Below, piece by piece: positions 8,120 through 16,144 of a stretch of 64,000 nucleotides of DNA. Every line of letters starts with the position of its first letter. Within the stretch, counting starts at the first letter, position 1. The notes beneath the pieces were generated by a model. The model ran no database searches. It was not told the DNA's origin and worked only from the letters and a program-made list of their open reading frames with translations. The DNA lies in assembly GCF_002259405.1 (NCBI RefSeq), contig NZ_NPFW01000002.1, positions 310,001 through 374,000 of the forward strand, read 5' to 3'. This DNA is from Rhodococcus sp. 14-2483-1-2 (GTDB taxonomy: Bacteria; Actinomycetota; Actinomycetes; Mycobacteriales; Mycobacteriaceae). Position numbers and translations under genes: made by a program.

Positions 8120-8839
8120 GTGCCGCGACGAACCAGCAGCTCACAGTCGAAAGTCGACGAGAGTTCCGAGCCGGAGACTGCCGCCGATTCTCCCGTTGCG
8201 TCCGAGCCGGATGCCGCATCCCTCAAAGGATCTGCCCACCGGCCCTCTCGACGCCACCTCATCGTCCAGGCAGCGGTGCGCGTCTTCTCCCGCAAAGGAT
8301 TCGCGGAGACGTCGATTCAGGAGATCGCCGAGGCAGCGGGCATGGTCCCGACTGCGGTCTACTACCACTTCGCCAGCAAGGAAGAGCTGTTCGATACCGC
8401 ACTGGGATACGCGATGGATGCCAGTACCGCCGCAGCCCAGGCAGTTCGACCGGACGACACCGAGGCCGATGCCGCTGCGTTCAAGGATGTCGTCGATGCC
8501 GTATGGGACTGGACCGAGGAACATCCCAATGCGGCCCGGATGTTGTTTCTGCAGGTGGCCGGCGGTGCCACGCCGGGGACACGTCTACTGACGAAGGAAT
8601 ACGAGGACAGGCACGTCCGTCGTGCCTTCGACTATTTCCCCGACGCCGAGATACCGGCGAACAAGCGATCGGCCGCGGCGCAGCACGCCGCGCGATCGCT
8701 GCGAGCACGCACGATGATTGCGACGACCATCGCCATCCAGCCCCTGAGGATCGAGGGCGGGCCCTTGTCCAACATCGCGGTGTCGCGTCTCCGGTCGGCC
8801 ACCACCGATGTGTGCGCGAAAATGATCGAGGGTCGCTGA
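8120..8839 (+). CDS. TetR-family regulator 2
   Basis: A 239-aa TetR protein. A disordered, acidic and serine-rich N-terminal tail of about 40 residues precedes the helix-turn-helix (AETSIQEIAEAAGMVPTAVY) and a C-terminal helical sensor domain. The start chosen is the GTG at 8120, because GAGGAG sits six bases before it; an in-frame ATG at 8081 has no Shine-Dalgarno and would overlap the TetR 1 promoter. It is divergent from TetR 1 and followed by the ThuA-like, 101-aa protein and Rieske genes on the same strand, which it probably regulates. Confidence 0.85.
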   Translation: MPRRTSSSQSKVDESSEPETAADSPVASEPDAASLKGSAHRPSRRHLIVQAAVRVFSRKGFAETSIQEIAEAAGMVPTAVYYHFASKEELFDTALGYAMDASTAAAQAVRPDDTEADAAAFKDVVDAVWDWTEEHPNAARMLFLQVAGGATPGTRLLTKEYEDRHVRRAFDYFPDAEIPANKRSAAAQHAARSLRARTMIATTIAIQPLRIEGGPLSNIAVSRLRSATTDVCAKMIEGR

Positions 8840-8874
8840 ACCTCCGACGGACGGGCACCACCGTCGAGTAACTT

Positions 8875-8890
8875 GACTGAAACAACAGTC
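8875..8890. promoter_or_regulatory. Inverted repeat upstream of ThuA-like gene 2
   Basis: GACTG - 6 bases - CAGTC lies 24 bp upstream of the ThuA-like start and after the TetR 2 stop. Related ACTG/CAGT half-sites recur in the next gap (about 9,674-9,710) upstream of the 101-aa protein and Rieske genes. This suggests one repressor, probably TetR 1 or 2, for both. The link is inference from eye comparison. Confidence 0.3.
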
Positions 8891-8913
8891 GAGACTCTGA
8901 ATGGACGTCCCTC

Positions 8914-9648
8914 ATGCGTATCGCGGCTTTTTCCGGTGGACACTCCTTCGATCGTGACGCGTTCGCCGGATTTCTGGAGTCGATGCCCGGTGAAGTCACC
9001 TGGTTCGAGCACCCGGACGCGGATCCGGGGCAGGAAGCGTTCGACGTCTCACTGCACTACGACATGCCGGGCACGTTGCCCCGGCCGTCCGCGCCCCCCG
9101 ATTCACTACGCGACGCAGTGAGGGCCGCACCGAAGTCCGGACACGGGTATGTCGTGCTCCACCACGCCATCGCATCGTGGGCCGCCTGGGACGAGTGGGC
9201 CGAGTTCGTCGGCGGCCGCTACCTGTATCGACCAGGCGTGGTGCGGGGCGTCGAGCGACCCGATTCGGGCTATCGACACGCGGTTCCGCAGCACATCTCC
9301 GTCGTCGACACCGACCATCCGATCGTCGCAGGGATTCCCGAGTCGTTCGACCTGACCGACGAGACCTACCTGTGCGAAGTCTTCGAGGACGACGTGACAC
9401 CACTGCTGCGAACCGACGCCGAGATGACCGACGCCGTTCACTTCTCGACCGCCTCGGCCATGGCGGGCAGGCGCGACGATCGCACGGGATGGCAGCACGC
9501 GCCCGGCTCGTCGCTGGTCGGGTGGACCAAGACGAACGGTCGTAGCCGGCTGGCCTACCTGCAACCGGGCGACGGGGCTCCCACCCTGTCGGACCCCGTC
9601 TACCGCAGGCTCGTGGGGGCAGCGCTCCGATGGGCCGCTCGGCAATAG
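8914..9648 (+). CDS. ThuA-like protein, copy 2
   Basis: A 244-aa ThuA-family protein with an N-terminal RIAAFSGGHSFD strand, the diagnostic HHAIASWAAW in the middle and a DTDHPIVAGIPESFDLTDE block. A C-terminal WTKTNGRSRLAYLQPGD segment follows. Residues are closer to the classical ThuA pattern than in copy 1 (3655-4434). The ATG at 8914 has only a weak Shine-Dalgarno. It sits between TetR 2 and the Rieske gene pair, so it is probably part of the same inducible unit. The family has been linked to sugar or keto-sugar metabolism; no activity can be inferred here. Confidence 0.75.
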   Translation: MRIAAFSGGHSFDRDAFAGFLESMPGEVTWFEHPDADPGQEAFDVSLHYDMPGTLPRPSAPPDSLRDAVRAAPKSGHGYVVLHHAIASWAAWDEWAEFVGGRYLYRPGVVRGVERPDSGYRHAVPQHISVVDTDHPIVAGIPESFDLTDETYLCEVFEDDVTPLLRTDAEMTDAVHFSTASAMAGRRDDRTGWQHAPGSSLVGWTKTNGRSRLAYLQPGDGAPTLSDPVYRRLVGAALRWAARQ

Positions 9649-9755
9649 TTATTGGAGTCGCAGTAAAGAAAACTGTGCTCATCGTCACTGTTCGCTGATA
9701 CAGTTAGTGGATAGAGCATTAAGTAACACCTCTACTGATCATCAAGGAGATTGCG

Positions 9756-10061
9756 ATGCGACAGATCAAGCATCCGATGAGCCACGCGATCTACGAGTTC
9801 GACGACGACTTCAACGTCCTGGTCACCACTCGCGACGGCAAGACCGGCACGTTCGATCCGGAAGGTCGCTACCTCCACGGCGAGGTGAAGGCTGTGGATC
9901 CCGAACTGGCCCGATGGGTGGGGCTCGGCCCCCGCGCTCCCGTTCCCATCACCCAGAACCGACGTTTCATGGGCGCTGCGAAGCTGCTCGAGAAGATGCA
10001 GGCCGACAAACAGGCGCAGGACGCCCTCGCCATCACGCTGGAACAGGGAGGCAAGCTGTGA
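9756..10061 (+). CDS. 101-aa conserved-looking protein coupled to the Rieske oxygenase
   Basis: A hydrophilic 101-aa protein with no family I recognise. It has a strong Shine-Dalgarno (AAGGAG, seven bases before the ATG). Its stop overlaps the GTG start of the oxygenase (GTGA at 10058-10061), so the two are translated together. It has a beta-rich first half (YEFDDDFNVLVTTRDG, then GTFDPEGRYLHGE) and a helical end. It has no cysteines, so it is not a ferredoxin. Possible roles are a small accessory or assembly subunit of the oxygenase, or a substrate-binding protein; both are guesses from coupling. Confidence 0.75.
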   Translation: MRQIKHPMSHAIYEFDDDFNVLVTTRDGKTGTFDPEGRYLHGEVKAVDPELARWVGLGPRAPVPITQNRRFMGAAKLLEKMQADKQAQDALAITLEQGGKL

Positions 10062-11431
10062 CCGATATCGATGAGCGCGCCACACCACCCGTCGAGAACG
10101 GGACGGGGTACCAACGACTGCTCGAGACCGATACTCATCCGGTGCCGGACATCCTGCGCGAAGAGTCGCACGAGCAATACGCCGACCAGAATTTCGTTCC
10201 GGTGTCGCGCTACATCAGTCGCAAGTATCACGAACTCGAGCGAGATCGAGTCTGGTACAAGGTATGGCAGATGGCGTGCCGTGAAGAAGAGATTCCCGAG
10301 CCGGGCGACACGCTCGTGTACGAGATCTGCGAGAAGTCGATTCTCCTCGTCCGCGGTAAGGACATGGGCATCCGTGCGTTCTACAACTCGTGCCTGCACC
10401 GTGGCCGCACCCTCCGCGAAGAGGACGGCCCGGCCGGAAACGAAATCCGTTGCCCCTTCCACGGTTTCGCCTGGAACTTCGACGGCTCGCTCAAGTCGAT
10501 GACCTGTGCCTGGGACTTCCCCCAGGTCGACAAGTCGAAGATGGATCTGCCGCAGGTCAAGGTCGACACCTGGGGCGGCTTCGTGTTCGTCAACATGGAC
10601 CCCGAGTCCGAATCACTGGACAGCTTTCTCGGTGACCTCGGCAAGCACTTCGAGGCCTGGCCTCTGGAAGATCGCTTCATCCAAGCGCACGTTGCGCAGG
10701 TCATTGCGGCCAACTGGAAGATCGCGCAAGAGGCGTTCTCCGAAGCTTTCCACGTGATCACCACTCACCCACAGCGCGTCGTGGGCACCGGTGACTCCAA
10801 CAGCCAGTACGACAGCTGGGGCAACTTCAACCGCGGTATCACGGCGAACGGCGTACCGAGCCCGCACATCAACTTCGTCCCGTCCGAGCAGGAGATGTTC
10901 GACTCGATGATCGATGCCCGCATCGACGAGGACCCGATGGTGACGCTCCCCGAGGGTGTCACCGCGCGCGAGATGTCCGGCATGCTGGCCCGCGAGGGTC
11001 TGCGCGAGATCATCGGTGATGTCAAGGCGGACAACATGTCCGACGCGGAATCACTGGACAGCATCTACTACACCGTGTTCCCGAACTTCCATCCCTGGGG
11101 CGCATACCAACGCATCGTCTACCGATTCCGACCCAACGGTGACGACCACGAGACCTCGATCATGGATGTGTACCTACTCGCACCGTTCAAGGGCGAACGG
11201 CCCAAGCCTGCCAAGACCCAGTGGTTGCGACCGGAGCAGTCGTGGCTGGAGGCAACCGTGCTCGGCAGTTCGGCGCGGGTGTTCGACCAGGACGCGTACA
11301 ACATGCCCAAGGTGCAGAAGGGCTTGAAGTCGGCGCAGTCGAAGACGCTGCCGCTGGCTCGATACCAGGAAGTCAAGATCCGGCACATCCACCACCTGCT
11401 GGCACAGTGGATCGGCGAGGAAGCGGACTGA
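10058..11431 (+). CDS. Rieske non-heme iron oxygenase, alpha subunit
   Basis: The protein is 457 aa from the GTG at 10058, which overlaps the previous stop. The Rieske [2Fe-2S] site is Cys112-x-His114 and Cys132-x2-His135 (SCLHRG, CPFHGF). The mononuclear iron site is NWKIAQEAFSEAFHVITTHP, with His232 and His237 and a later Asp in FDQDAYN. The residue that bridges the two centres, Asp in naphthalene dioxygenase, is Glu229 here, as in carnitine- and betaine-type oxygenases. It hydroxylates, or dealkylates by hydroxylation, an aromatic or small organic substrate. No beta subunit, ferredoxin or dedicated reductase lies next to it, so electrons must come from elsewhere; the Lpd-like flavoprotein or the Fd/FNR pair at 23-24 kb are possible but unproven. 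Confidence 0.88.
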   Translation: MTDIDERATPPVENGTGYQRLLETDTHPVPDILREESHEQYADQNFVPVSRYISRKYHELERDRVWYKVWQMACREEEIPEPGDTLVYEICEKSILLVRGKDMGIRAFYNSCLHRGRTLREEDGPAGNEIRCPFHGFAWNFDGSLKSMTCAWDFPQVDKSKMDLPQVKVDTWGGFVFVNMDPESESLDSFLGDLGKHFEAWPLEDRFIQAHVAQVIAANWKIAQEAFSEAFHVITTHPQRVVGTGDSNSQYDSWGNFNRGITANGVPSPHINFVPSEQEMFDSMIDARIDEDPMVTLPEGVTAREMSGMLAREGLREIIGDVKADNMSDAESLDSIYYTVFPNFHPWGAYQRIVYRFRPNGDDHETSIMDVYLLAPFKGERPKPAKTQWLRPEQSWLEATVLGSSARVFDQDAYNMPKVQKGLKSAQSKTLPLARYQEVKIRHIHHLLAQWIGEEAD

Positions 11432-11654
11432 CACCGGCGACCGTCCGAGGGACCGGCATGACGGGAGGAATCGGTCGGCCGTCGAAAGCAACTGACCATC
11501 CGGGTAGGTAGCCGCCCGTCCGGCGCGCGGGGTCCGCAGCGTCCGAGCGGGCCGAACTGCTCCGGAGCGGCAGATTCGCCGAGCGTCGTGTGGAACGCTC
11601 GACCTCACCGAGGGGACGACCTCACCGGGCGTCCGACGAACAGAATGGCTTTCG

Positions 11655-12482
11655 ATGACCGAGCTGGATGCACTGGCACCGAGCCCGGATGGAGTGTGGG
11701 CTCACGAAAACGTGGTCGTTCGGCATCTTCCCGGACTGGAGTTCGACGCGGCCCGGACAGGGTCGACCGTGCAGGTCGGCCACGGCCTGACGTCGGCCGA
11801 CATCGGTGAGCGCCTCGTTCCGATCGTGACCGCACAGGCGCGTCATGTGGGTCTCTCTCAGCGCGAGTTCGAGCTGGTCCTGGTCGGGATCGTCCGCACC
11901 GCCGTCTCCGATCCGGTCGACGCATGGGCCACCTATTACCGAAATTCGCTGGACGAGCTGCTCTCGGGAACCGCCGACTTCGCACCGGTCCACGAACGCG
12001 CCGAGAAATCGGTCGTCGGATCGGTGCTCGACCTGGGTTCGTGTTTCGGCTTCTTTCCGCTACGCCTGGCGATGAAGGGTCACTCGGTGACTGCGACGGA
12101 CCTGTCGGCGGGCACCATGCGGTTGCTCGCCACCGTTGCCCCGCACCTCGGGATCACGCTCGACACCGTGGTGTGCGACGCTGCGGATGTTCCCGTTGCC
12201 GACGGCAGTGTCGACACGGTGACTGCACTGCATCTCCTCGAACACGTCGACGCCGAGACCGGCTCCCGCATAGTGGAAGAAGCGCTACGCATCGCACGCA
12301 CTCGTGTTGTGGTTGCCGTGCCCTTCGAGACCGAGACCACCGCCTGCCACGGACACGTCCGCACCTTCGACGAGGCGTCGTTGGTCGAGCTCGGTCGGTC
12401 GACAGGCCGGCAGTTTCGGACGTCCGAACACCACGGCGGGTGGCTCGTGATCGACAAGGCCACGGCACCACAGTTCGCCTGA
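11655..12482 (+). CDS. mftM: SAM-dependent methyltransferase, probable mycofactocin methyltransferase MftM
   Basis: A 275-aa class I methyltransferase. An N-terminal ~120-residue helical part (LPGLEFDAARTGSTVQVGHG) is followed by the SAM-binding motif VLDLGSCFGFFPLRLA (about 125-140), an acidic VCDAADVPV and HLLEHV. It ends HHGGWLVIDK. The SCFGF variant and the flanking blocks match my memory of the MftM family, which O-methylates the glucose chain of the redox cofactor mycofactocin. The core mft genes are not in this window, but a mycofactocin-type methanol dehydrogenase is at 32756-34027. The 223-bp gap before it shows no clear promoter or structure. It could instead be a generic methyltransferase of the Rieske locus; family identity needs a profile search. 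Confidence 0.6.
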   Translation: MTELDALAPSPDGVWAHENVVVRHLPGLEFDAARTGSTVQVGHGLTSADIGERLVPIVTAQARHVGLSQREFELVLVGIVRTAVSDPVDAWATYYRNSLDELLSGTADFAPVHERAEKSVVGSVLDLGSCFGFFPLRLAMKGHSVTATDLSAGTMRLLATVAPHLGITLDTVVCDAADVPVADGSVDTVTALHLLEHVDAETGSRIVEEALRIARTRVVVAVPFETETTACHGHVRTFDEASLVELGRSTGRQFRTSEHHGGWLVIDKATAPQFA

Positions 12483-12612
12483 GCTCTCCTCGCTCACGGC
12501 TGCGCGCTCGACGGTCCGACGCGAGGGACGGGCAGGAACGAGACACCGAGGTCGCTGGTGGCCGCTGTGAGGATGCGGAAACGAAGGGAAACACAGCCGC
12601 AATCACTTAAAC

Positions 12613-12629
12613 CGGTATTTGTAATACCG
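12613..12629. promoter_or_regulatory. Perfect inverted repeat upstream of acyl-CoA dehydrogenase 1
   Basis: CGGTATT - TGT - AATACCG gives 7-bp perfect arms, about 90 bp upstream of the dehydrogenase start, in an AT-rich patch of an otherwise GC-rich gap. It is a good candidate site for the Rrf2-type regulator encoded just downstream (14165-14614). The pairing is inference. Confidence 0.45.
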
Positions 12630-12719
12630 ATTTGTGATCGTGTTGCTGCGTCGCAAGCAACGGGGCAGGCGGCGAACCGGTCGGGTCACCACATCGTTTC
12701 TCACACAACGGAGTCAGCC

Positions 12720-14030
12720 ATGACGATCAACTTCACCATGTCCAGCGAACAACGAAAGCTCCAACACGAGGTCCGAGAGTTCTCGGAGAACGTGCTCGCT
12801 CCCGTGATCACGGCCGCGGATGCAGAGCTCGACCCTCTCGTGGGCTTCCAGATGACCAAACCTGCCTACGTCGAGGCATACCACGCAGGTATCGCGATGT
12901 GCATGCTCCCGAAAGCATATGGCGGCGGCGGTGTCTCGTGCGTCGATCTGGTCATCGCCGCCGAGGAGATCTGCGTCGTCGACCCAGGATTCGCCTGCAC
13001 GGTTCTCTGTAACGGTCTCGGCCTGATGCCGGTGGCCTGGTACGGCAACGACGAGCAGAAGGAGAAGTACCTGTCCGCGGCCACGTCGGACCCGACGGGC
13101 GAATACCTCGGAGGCTGGACCGCCAGTGAACCTCCGGGAAACCCCTCCGGCACAGCCAATTTCGATATCGACCTGCCGCGGCCCGCCGGAGTCGGCCTGA
13201 CCGCCGTCCTCGACGGCGACGACTACGTCGTGAACGGCCGGAAGTACTGGCCCTCGTCCGCCGGATGGGACGAACAGGGAACCGATGCCGGCACATTGAT
13301 CGTGCGCACCGACTCGGACAAGGGTGGCACTTCGGGACTGTCCGCGTTGATTCTCGAACGCGGCACTCCCGGTGTGACGTACCGCCATCTCGACAAGATC
13401 GGGCACCGACTGGCCTCGAATGCCGAGATCGTCTTCGACAACGCACGCATCCCTGCTGCCAACCTTCTGCCCGGAGCTGCCGGTAACGGCGATCTGGTGA
13501 TCAATCGAAACTTCGCGTGGTCGGGACCTGTGGCGGCTATCGCAGCCGTCGGAATGGCCCGCGCTGCATACGAACTCGCGCTCGACTGGGCCAAGACCAA
13601 CACGGGCGGCGGCCTGAAGCCCATCATCGGGTTCCAGAACGTCGGCTACGTACTCGGCGACGTCGCGGCGAAGATCGAGATGGCGCGCTACTTCTCCTGG
13701 CGAGCCGCCGACTACCTGGACAAGCACGATCAGCACGCAGAACTGGTCGGGGCGATGAACAAGATCCAGGTCACCGAGCTGATGTTCGACTGCGTGTACA
13801 AGTGCATGCAGATCGTGGGCGTGAACAGCCTCGAGACCAAGAACGGATTCGGCAAGATCCTGCGCGAGGCCGCCGTGTTGCCGATCTACGACGGCGGAAA
13901 CATGGGAATGCAACGCAGGCGCGTCCACGGAATCATCGCCGATCCGGCGTTCGACCCGCGCGCGATCATGGAGGACGAATACGTCAGGTTCGGCAAGGAG
14001 CACGAGGGCATCGGAACACTGGCCGGCTGA
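12720..14030 (+). CDS. Acyl-CoA dehydrogenase-family protein 1
   Basis: A 436-aa ACAD-fold flavoprotein starting at the ATG at 12720 (GGAG seven bases upstream). The N-terminal helical domain (ICVVDPGFACTVLCNGLGLMP), the middle domain (LGGWTASEP; YVVNGRKYWPSSAGW) and the C-terminal helical domain are all present. The position where ordinary ACADs have the catalytic Glu in YEGT reads YDGGN, giving Asp391, followed by MGMQRRR. Two further copies of this subfamily are at 14720 and 16145, with the same YD-x-GN-x2-x-RRR text. They probably desaturate a CoA thioester, but the substitution leaves the reaction open. The Rrf2 gene sits between copies 1 and 2. Confidence 0.8.
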   Translation: MTINFTMSSEQRKLQHEVREFSENVLAPVITAADAELDPLVGFQMTKPAYVEAYHAGIAMCMLPKAYGGGGVSCVDLVIAAEEICVVDPGFACTVLCNGLGLMPVAWYGNDEQKEKYLSAATSDPTGEYLGGWTASEPPGNPSGTANFDIDLPRPAGVGLTAVLDGDDYVVNGRKYWPSSAGWDEQGTDAGTLIVRTDSDKGGTSGLSALILERGTPGVTYRHLDKIGHRLASNAEIVFDNARIPAANLLPGAAGNGDLVINRNFAWSGPVAAIAAVGMARAAYELALDWAKTNTGGGLKPIIGFQNVGYVLGDVAAKIEMARYFSWRAADYLDKHDQHAELVGAMNKIQVTELMFDCVYKCMQIVGVNSLETKNGFGKILREAAVLPIYDGGNMGMQRRRVHGIIADPAFDPRAIMEDEYVRFGKEHEGIGTLAG

Positions 14031-14164
14031 CGTCGCATCGATCGCTCGGTCGGGCGGTGGTCGAGCCCGCCCACCGCCCGACCGAGCATCGCCCTCCTGC
14101 TCGACGGGCGACGAGTCCACCGGCACCTGTAGAGTCCGGACCAGTCGCAACGGAGGCGAGCAGG

Positions 14165-14614
14165 ATGAAACACACGAGTCATGCCGACTACGCACTGCGG
14201 GTGCTGCTGTACCTCCGCGTCGCGCCCGAGCGCCGCGGATCGGTGAGCGAAATCGCTGCCGCACACAAGATCTCACGGAACCATCTCGACAAGGTCGTCC
14301 AGAGGCTCGCCGGTGCCGGATTGGTCGAGACCGTCCGCGGCCGAGCGGGTGGGGTCGTTCTCGTCAAGGACCCGTCGGACATCACCGTCGGCGAGATCAT
14401 GAGAACGATGGAAACGGACTACGCAGTCGTCGAGTGCCTCGGCGCTGTTCGGTACTGCCGCGTCGCAGGCGTCTGTGGAGCACGAGACGTGTTCAGTCGA
14501 GCGCTCGATGCGTACTTCGAGGTCTTGGATCGGTCGACACTCGAAGAGATCGCCGCGAACGACTACGGGCTGCGCGGTGCACTCGGCCTGTCCGGACGGC
14601 CGACCGCGCACTGA
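14165..14614 (+). CDS. Rrf2-family regulator with a three-cysteine cluster site (NsrR/IscR-like)
   Basis: The protein is 149 aa from the ATG at 14165. The winged helix-turn-helix occupies residues 1-80 (SVSEIAAAHKISRNHLDKVV; RGRAGGVVLVKDP). Cys91, Cys98 and Cys104 lie in ECLGAVRYCRVAGVC, at the positions where NsrR and IscR bind a [2Fe-2S] or [4Fe-4S] cluster. Spacing is C-x6-C-x5-C, one residue longer in the first gap than the IscR and actinobacterial NsrR spacing I recall. It lies between two acyl-CoA dehydrogenase genes and likely represses them through the inverted repeat at 12613-12629. The signal could be NO, iron or redox state. Confidence 0.8.
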   Translation: MKHTSHADYALRVLLYLRVAPERRGSVSEIAAAHKISRNHLDKVVQRLAGAGLVETVRGRAGGVVLVKDPSDITVGEIMRTMETDYAVVECLGAVRYCRVAGVCGARDVFSRALDAYFEVLDRSTLEEIAANDYGLRGALGLSGRPTAH

Positions 14615-14719
14615 TCGATCCCGCGCTGTCGGCCGACGCCGTCGCGGGCAGGAACGCACTACACCGGGGTTCACTGCGACATTTCACGGCGGCGACGCTG
14701 TTGGCACGGAGGATCTGCT

Positions 14720-16024
14720 ATGCCCATCGACTTCGACCTCACCGACGATCAGAAGCGGCTGAAGGCACGCGCACGAGATTTCGCTACCGGCGTTCTGCGA
14801 CCGGCCTCCGAATACGCCGACGCCACCGCCGATCCACAGCAAGCATTCGTCGCCATGAAACCGGTCTATCGGGCCGCCGCGGAAGCCGGCTTCACGACGA
14901 TGTTCCTGCCACGCGACGTCGGGGGTGGCGGAGCGTCGAACATCGACTTCCTCATCGCGATCGAAGAACTCTGCGCCGTCGACCCCGGCTTCCCCACCAC
15001 CTTGCTGGTGAACGGGTTGGCACTGATGCCGATCCTCTGGTTGGGAAGCGAGAGTCAGCGCGAGAAGTGGCTCGGCAGAGCAACCTCGGACCCGGACGGC
15101 ACCTTCCTGGCGGGGTGGGTCGTCAGCGAACGCGGCGGGACCGCGAACTTCGACCATCCGAATCCTGCGGCCGGAATTCAGCTGACGGCAGATCATCACC
15201 CACGGCGAGCCGAGTACACCCTCAACGGTGAGAAGCACTGGCCGTGCAACGCGGGCGGCTGGGACCTGAAGGGCGCAGATCTGAACGTCTGCGTGGCACG
15301 CACCGATCGAACCAGAGGTGGAGCCGGATCTCTCAGCGTGTTCGTCGTCGAACGCGGTACGAAGGGAATCGAATACGAGGTCATCGACAAGATGGCCCAC
15401 CGAACGTGCCAGAACGTCACGATGACGTTTCGCGACGTACGTGTGCCGGACGAGAACATCCTGGCCGAAGGTGACGGCGACATGCTCATCCAGCGCAATT
15501 TCACCTGGTCCTCCCCCATCGCAGGCATTGCCTCCGTGGCCGTTGCACGCAGCGCCTACGACTTCACTCTCAAGTGGGCCAAGACCTACACCGGCGGTGG
15601 AATCTCACCGATCATCAATCATCAGGCCGTCGGAAATCTGCTCACCGAGGTGGCCGCGCGCATCGAGGCGGGCCGTTACTTCTGTTGGAAGACAGCTCAT
15701 TACATGGACAAGCACCCTGGACAAGGGCACGCTCTCGGAGGTATGAACAAGACCTTCTGCGGGGACCTCATGCAGAAGGTCGTCTACGACTGCATGCGAA
15801 TCGTCGGAGTCAATGCCCTCGACCGGCGGTTCCCGATGGAGAAGCTGTACCGCGAGGCGATGGTCTTTCCCCTGTACGACGCGGGCAACCTGGCCATGCA
15901 GCGACGTCGGGCGTGGGGTGTCATGGCCGACGGTGCATTTTCCCCGGACACGTTCGTCGACGGCGATCCGCTCGAATTCACTCGATCGATGCAGGGGTAC
16001 GGCCTCGGGGGCGACGTGCGATAG
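14720..16024 (+). CDS. Acyl-CoA dehydrogenase-family protein 2
   Basis: A 434-aa ACAD-fold protein. The ATG at 14720 follows ACGGAGGA. It is a paralogue of copy 1, with CAVDPGFPTTLLVNGLALMP in the N-domain, LAGWVVSERGGTANFDHP in the middle, and HWPCNAGGWDLKG at the place matching KYWPSSAGWDEQG. The putative catalytic position is Asp387 in YDAGN, followed by LAMQRRRAWG. Copies 1 and 2 could form a two-subunit (hetero-oligomeric) dehydrogenase, as known for some steroid-type ACADs in actinobacteria; that is inference. It ends before a strong hairpin terminator at 16098-16131. Confidence 0.8.
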   Translation: MPIDFDLTDDQKRLKARARDFATGVLRPASEYADATADPQQAFVAMKPVYRAAAEAGFTTMFLPRDVGGGGASNIDFLIAIEELCAVDPGFPTTLLVNGLALMPILWLGSESQREKWLGRATSDPDGTFLAGWVVSERGGTANFDHPNPAAGIQLTADHHPRRAEYTLNGEKHWPCNAGGWDLKGADLNVCVARTDRTRGGAGSLSVFVVERGTKGIEYEVIDKMAHRTCQNVTMTFRDVRVPDENILAEGDGDMLIQRNFTWSSPIAGIASVAVARSAYDFTLKWAKTYTGGGISPIINHQAVGNLLTEVAARIEAGRYFCWKTAHYMDKHPGQGHALGGMNKTFCGDLMQKVVYDCMRIVGVNALDRRFPMEKLYREAMVFPLYDAGNLAMQRRRAWGVMADGAFSPDTFVDGDPLEFTRSMQGYGLGGDVR

Positions 16025-16097
16025 CACGCTCGCAGGACATGGCGCCCCCTGCGACCTGGCCGACCGGCCGCTGGAGACAGCGCATGGCAGTACCGGT

Positions 16098-16131
16098 GTG
16101 GTGTCAGGATCGCAATGGATCCTGACACCAC
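16098..16131. terminator. Bidirectional hairpin terminator
   Basis: A perfect 14-bp stem (GTGGTGTCAGGATC / GATCCTGACACCAC) with a 6-nt loop lies between convergent acyl-CoA dehydrogenases 2 and 3. No long T run follows, as is common in actinobacteria. Confidence 0.75.
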
Positions 16132-16144
16132 TGCCTCTGTGGGT

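Noticed and set aside
11432..11654. Possible small RNA or promoter structure before mftM
   Set aside because: Only short GC-rich dyads are present, no stronger than expected by chance at this GC content.
12714..14276. A 520-codon open frame on the minus strand
   Set aside because: It lies opposite acyl-CoA dehydrogenase 1 and the Rrf2 start. Its composition is that of a high-GC antisense shadow, with no family motif.
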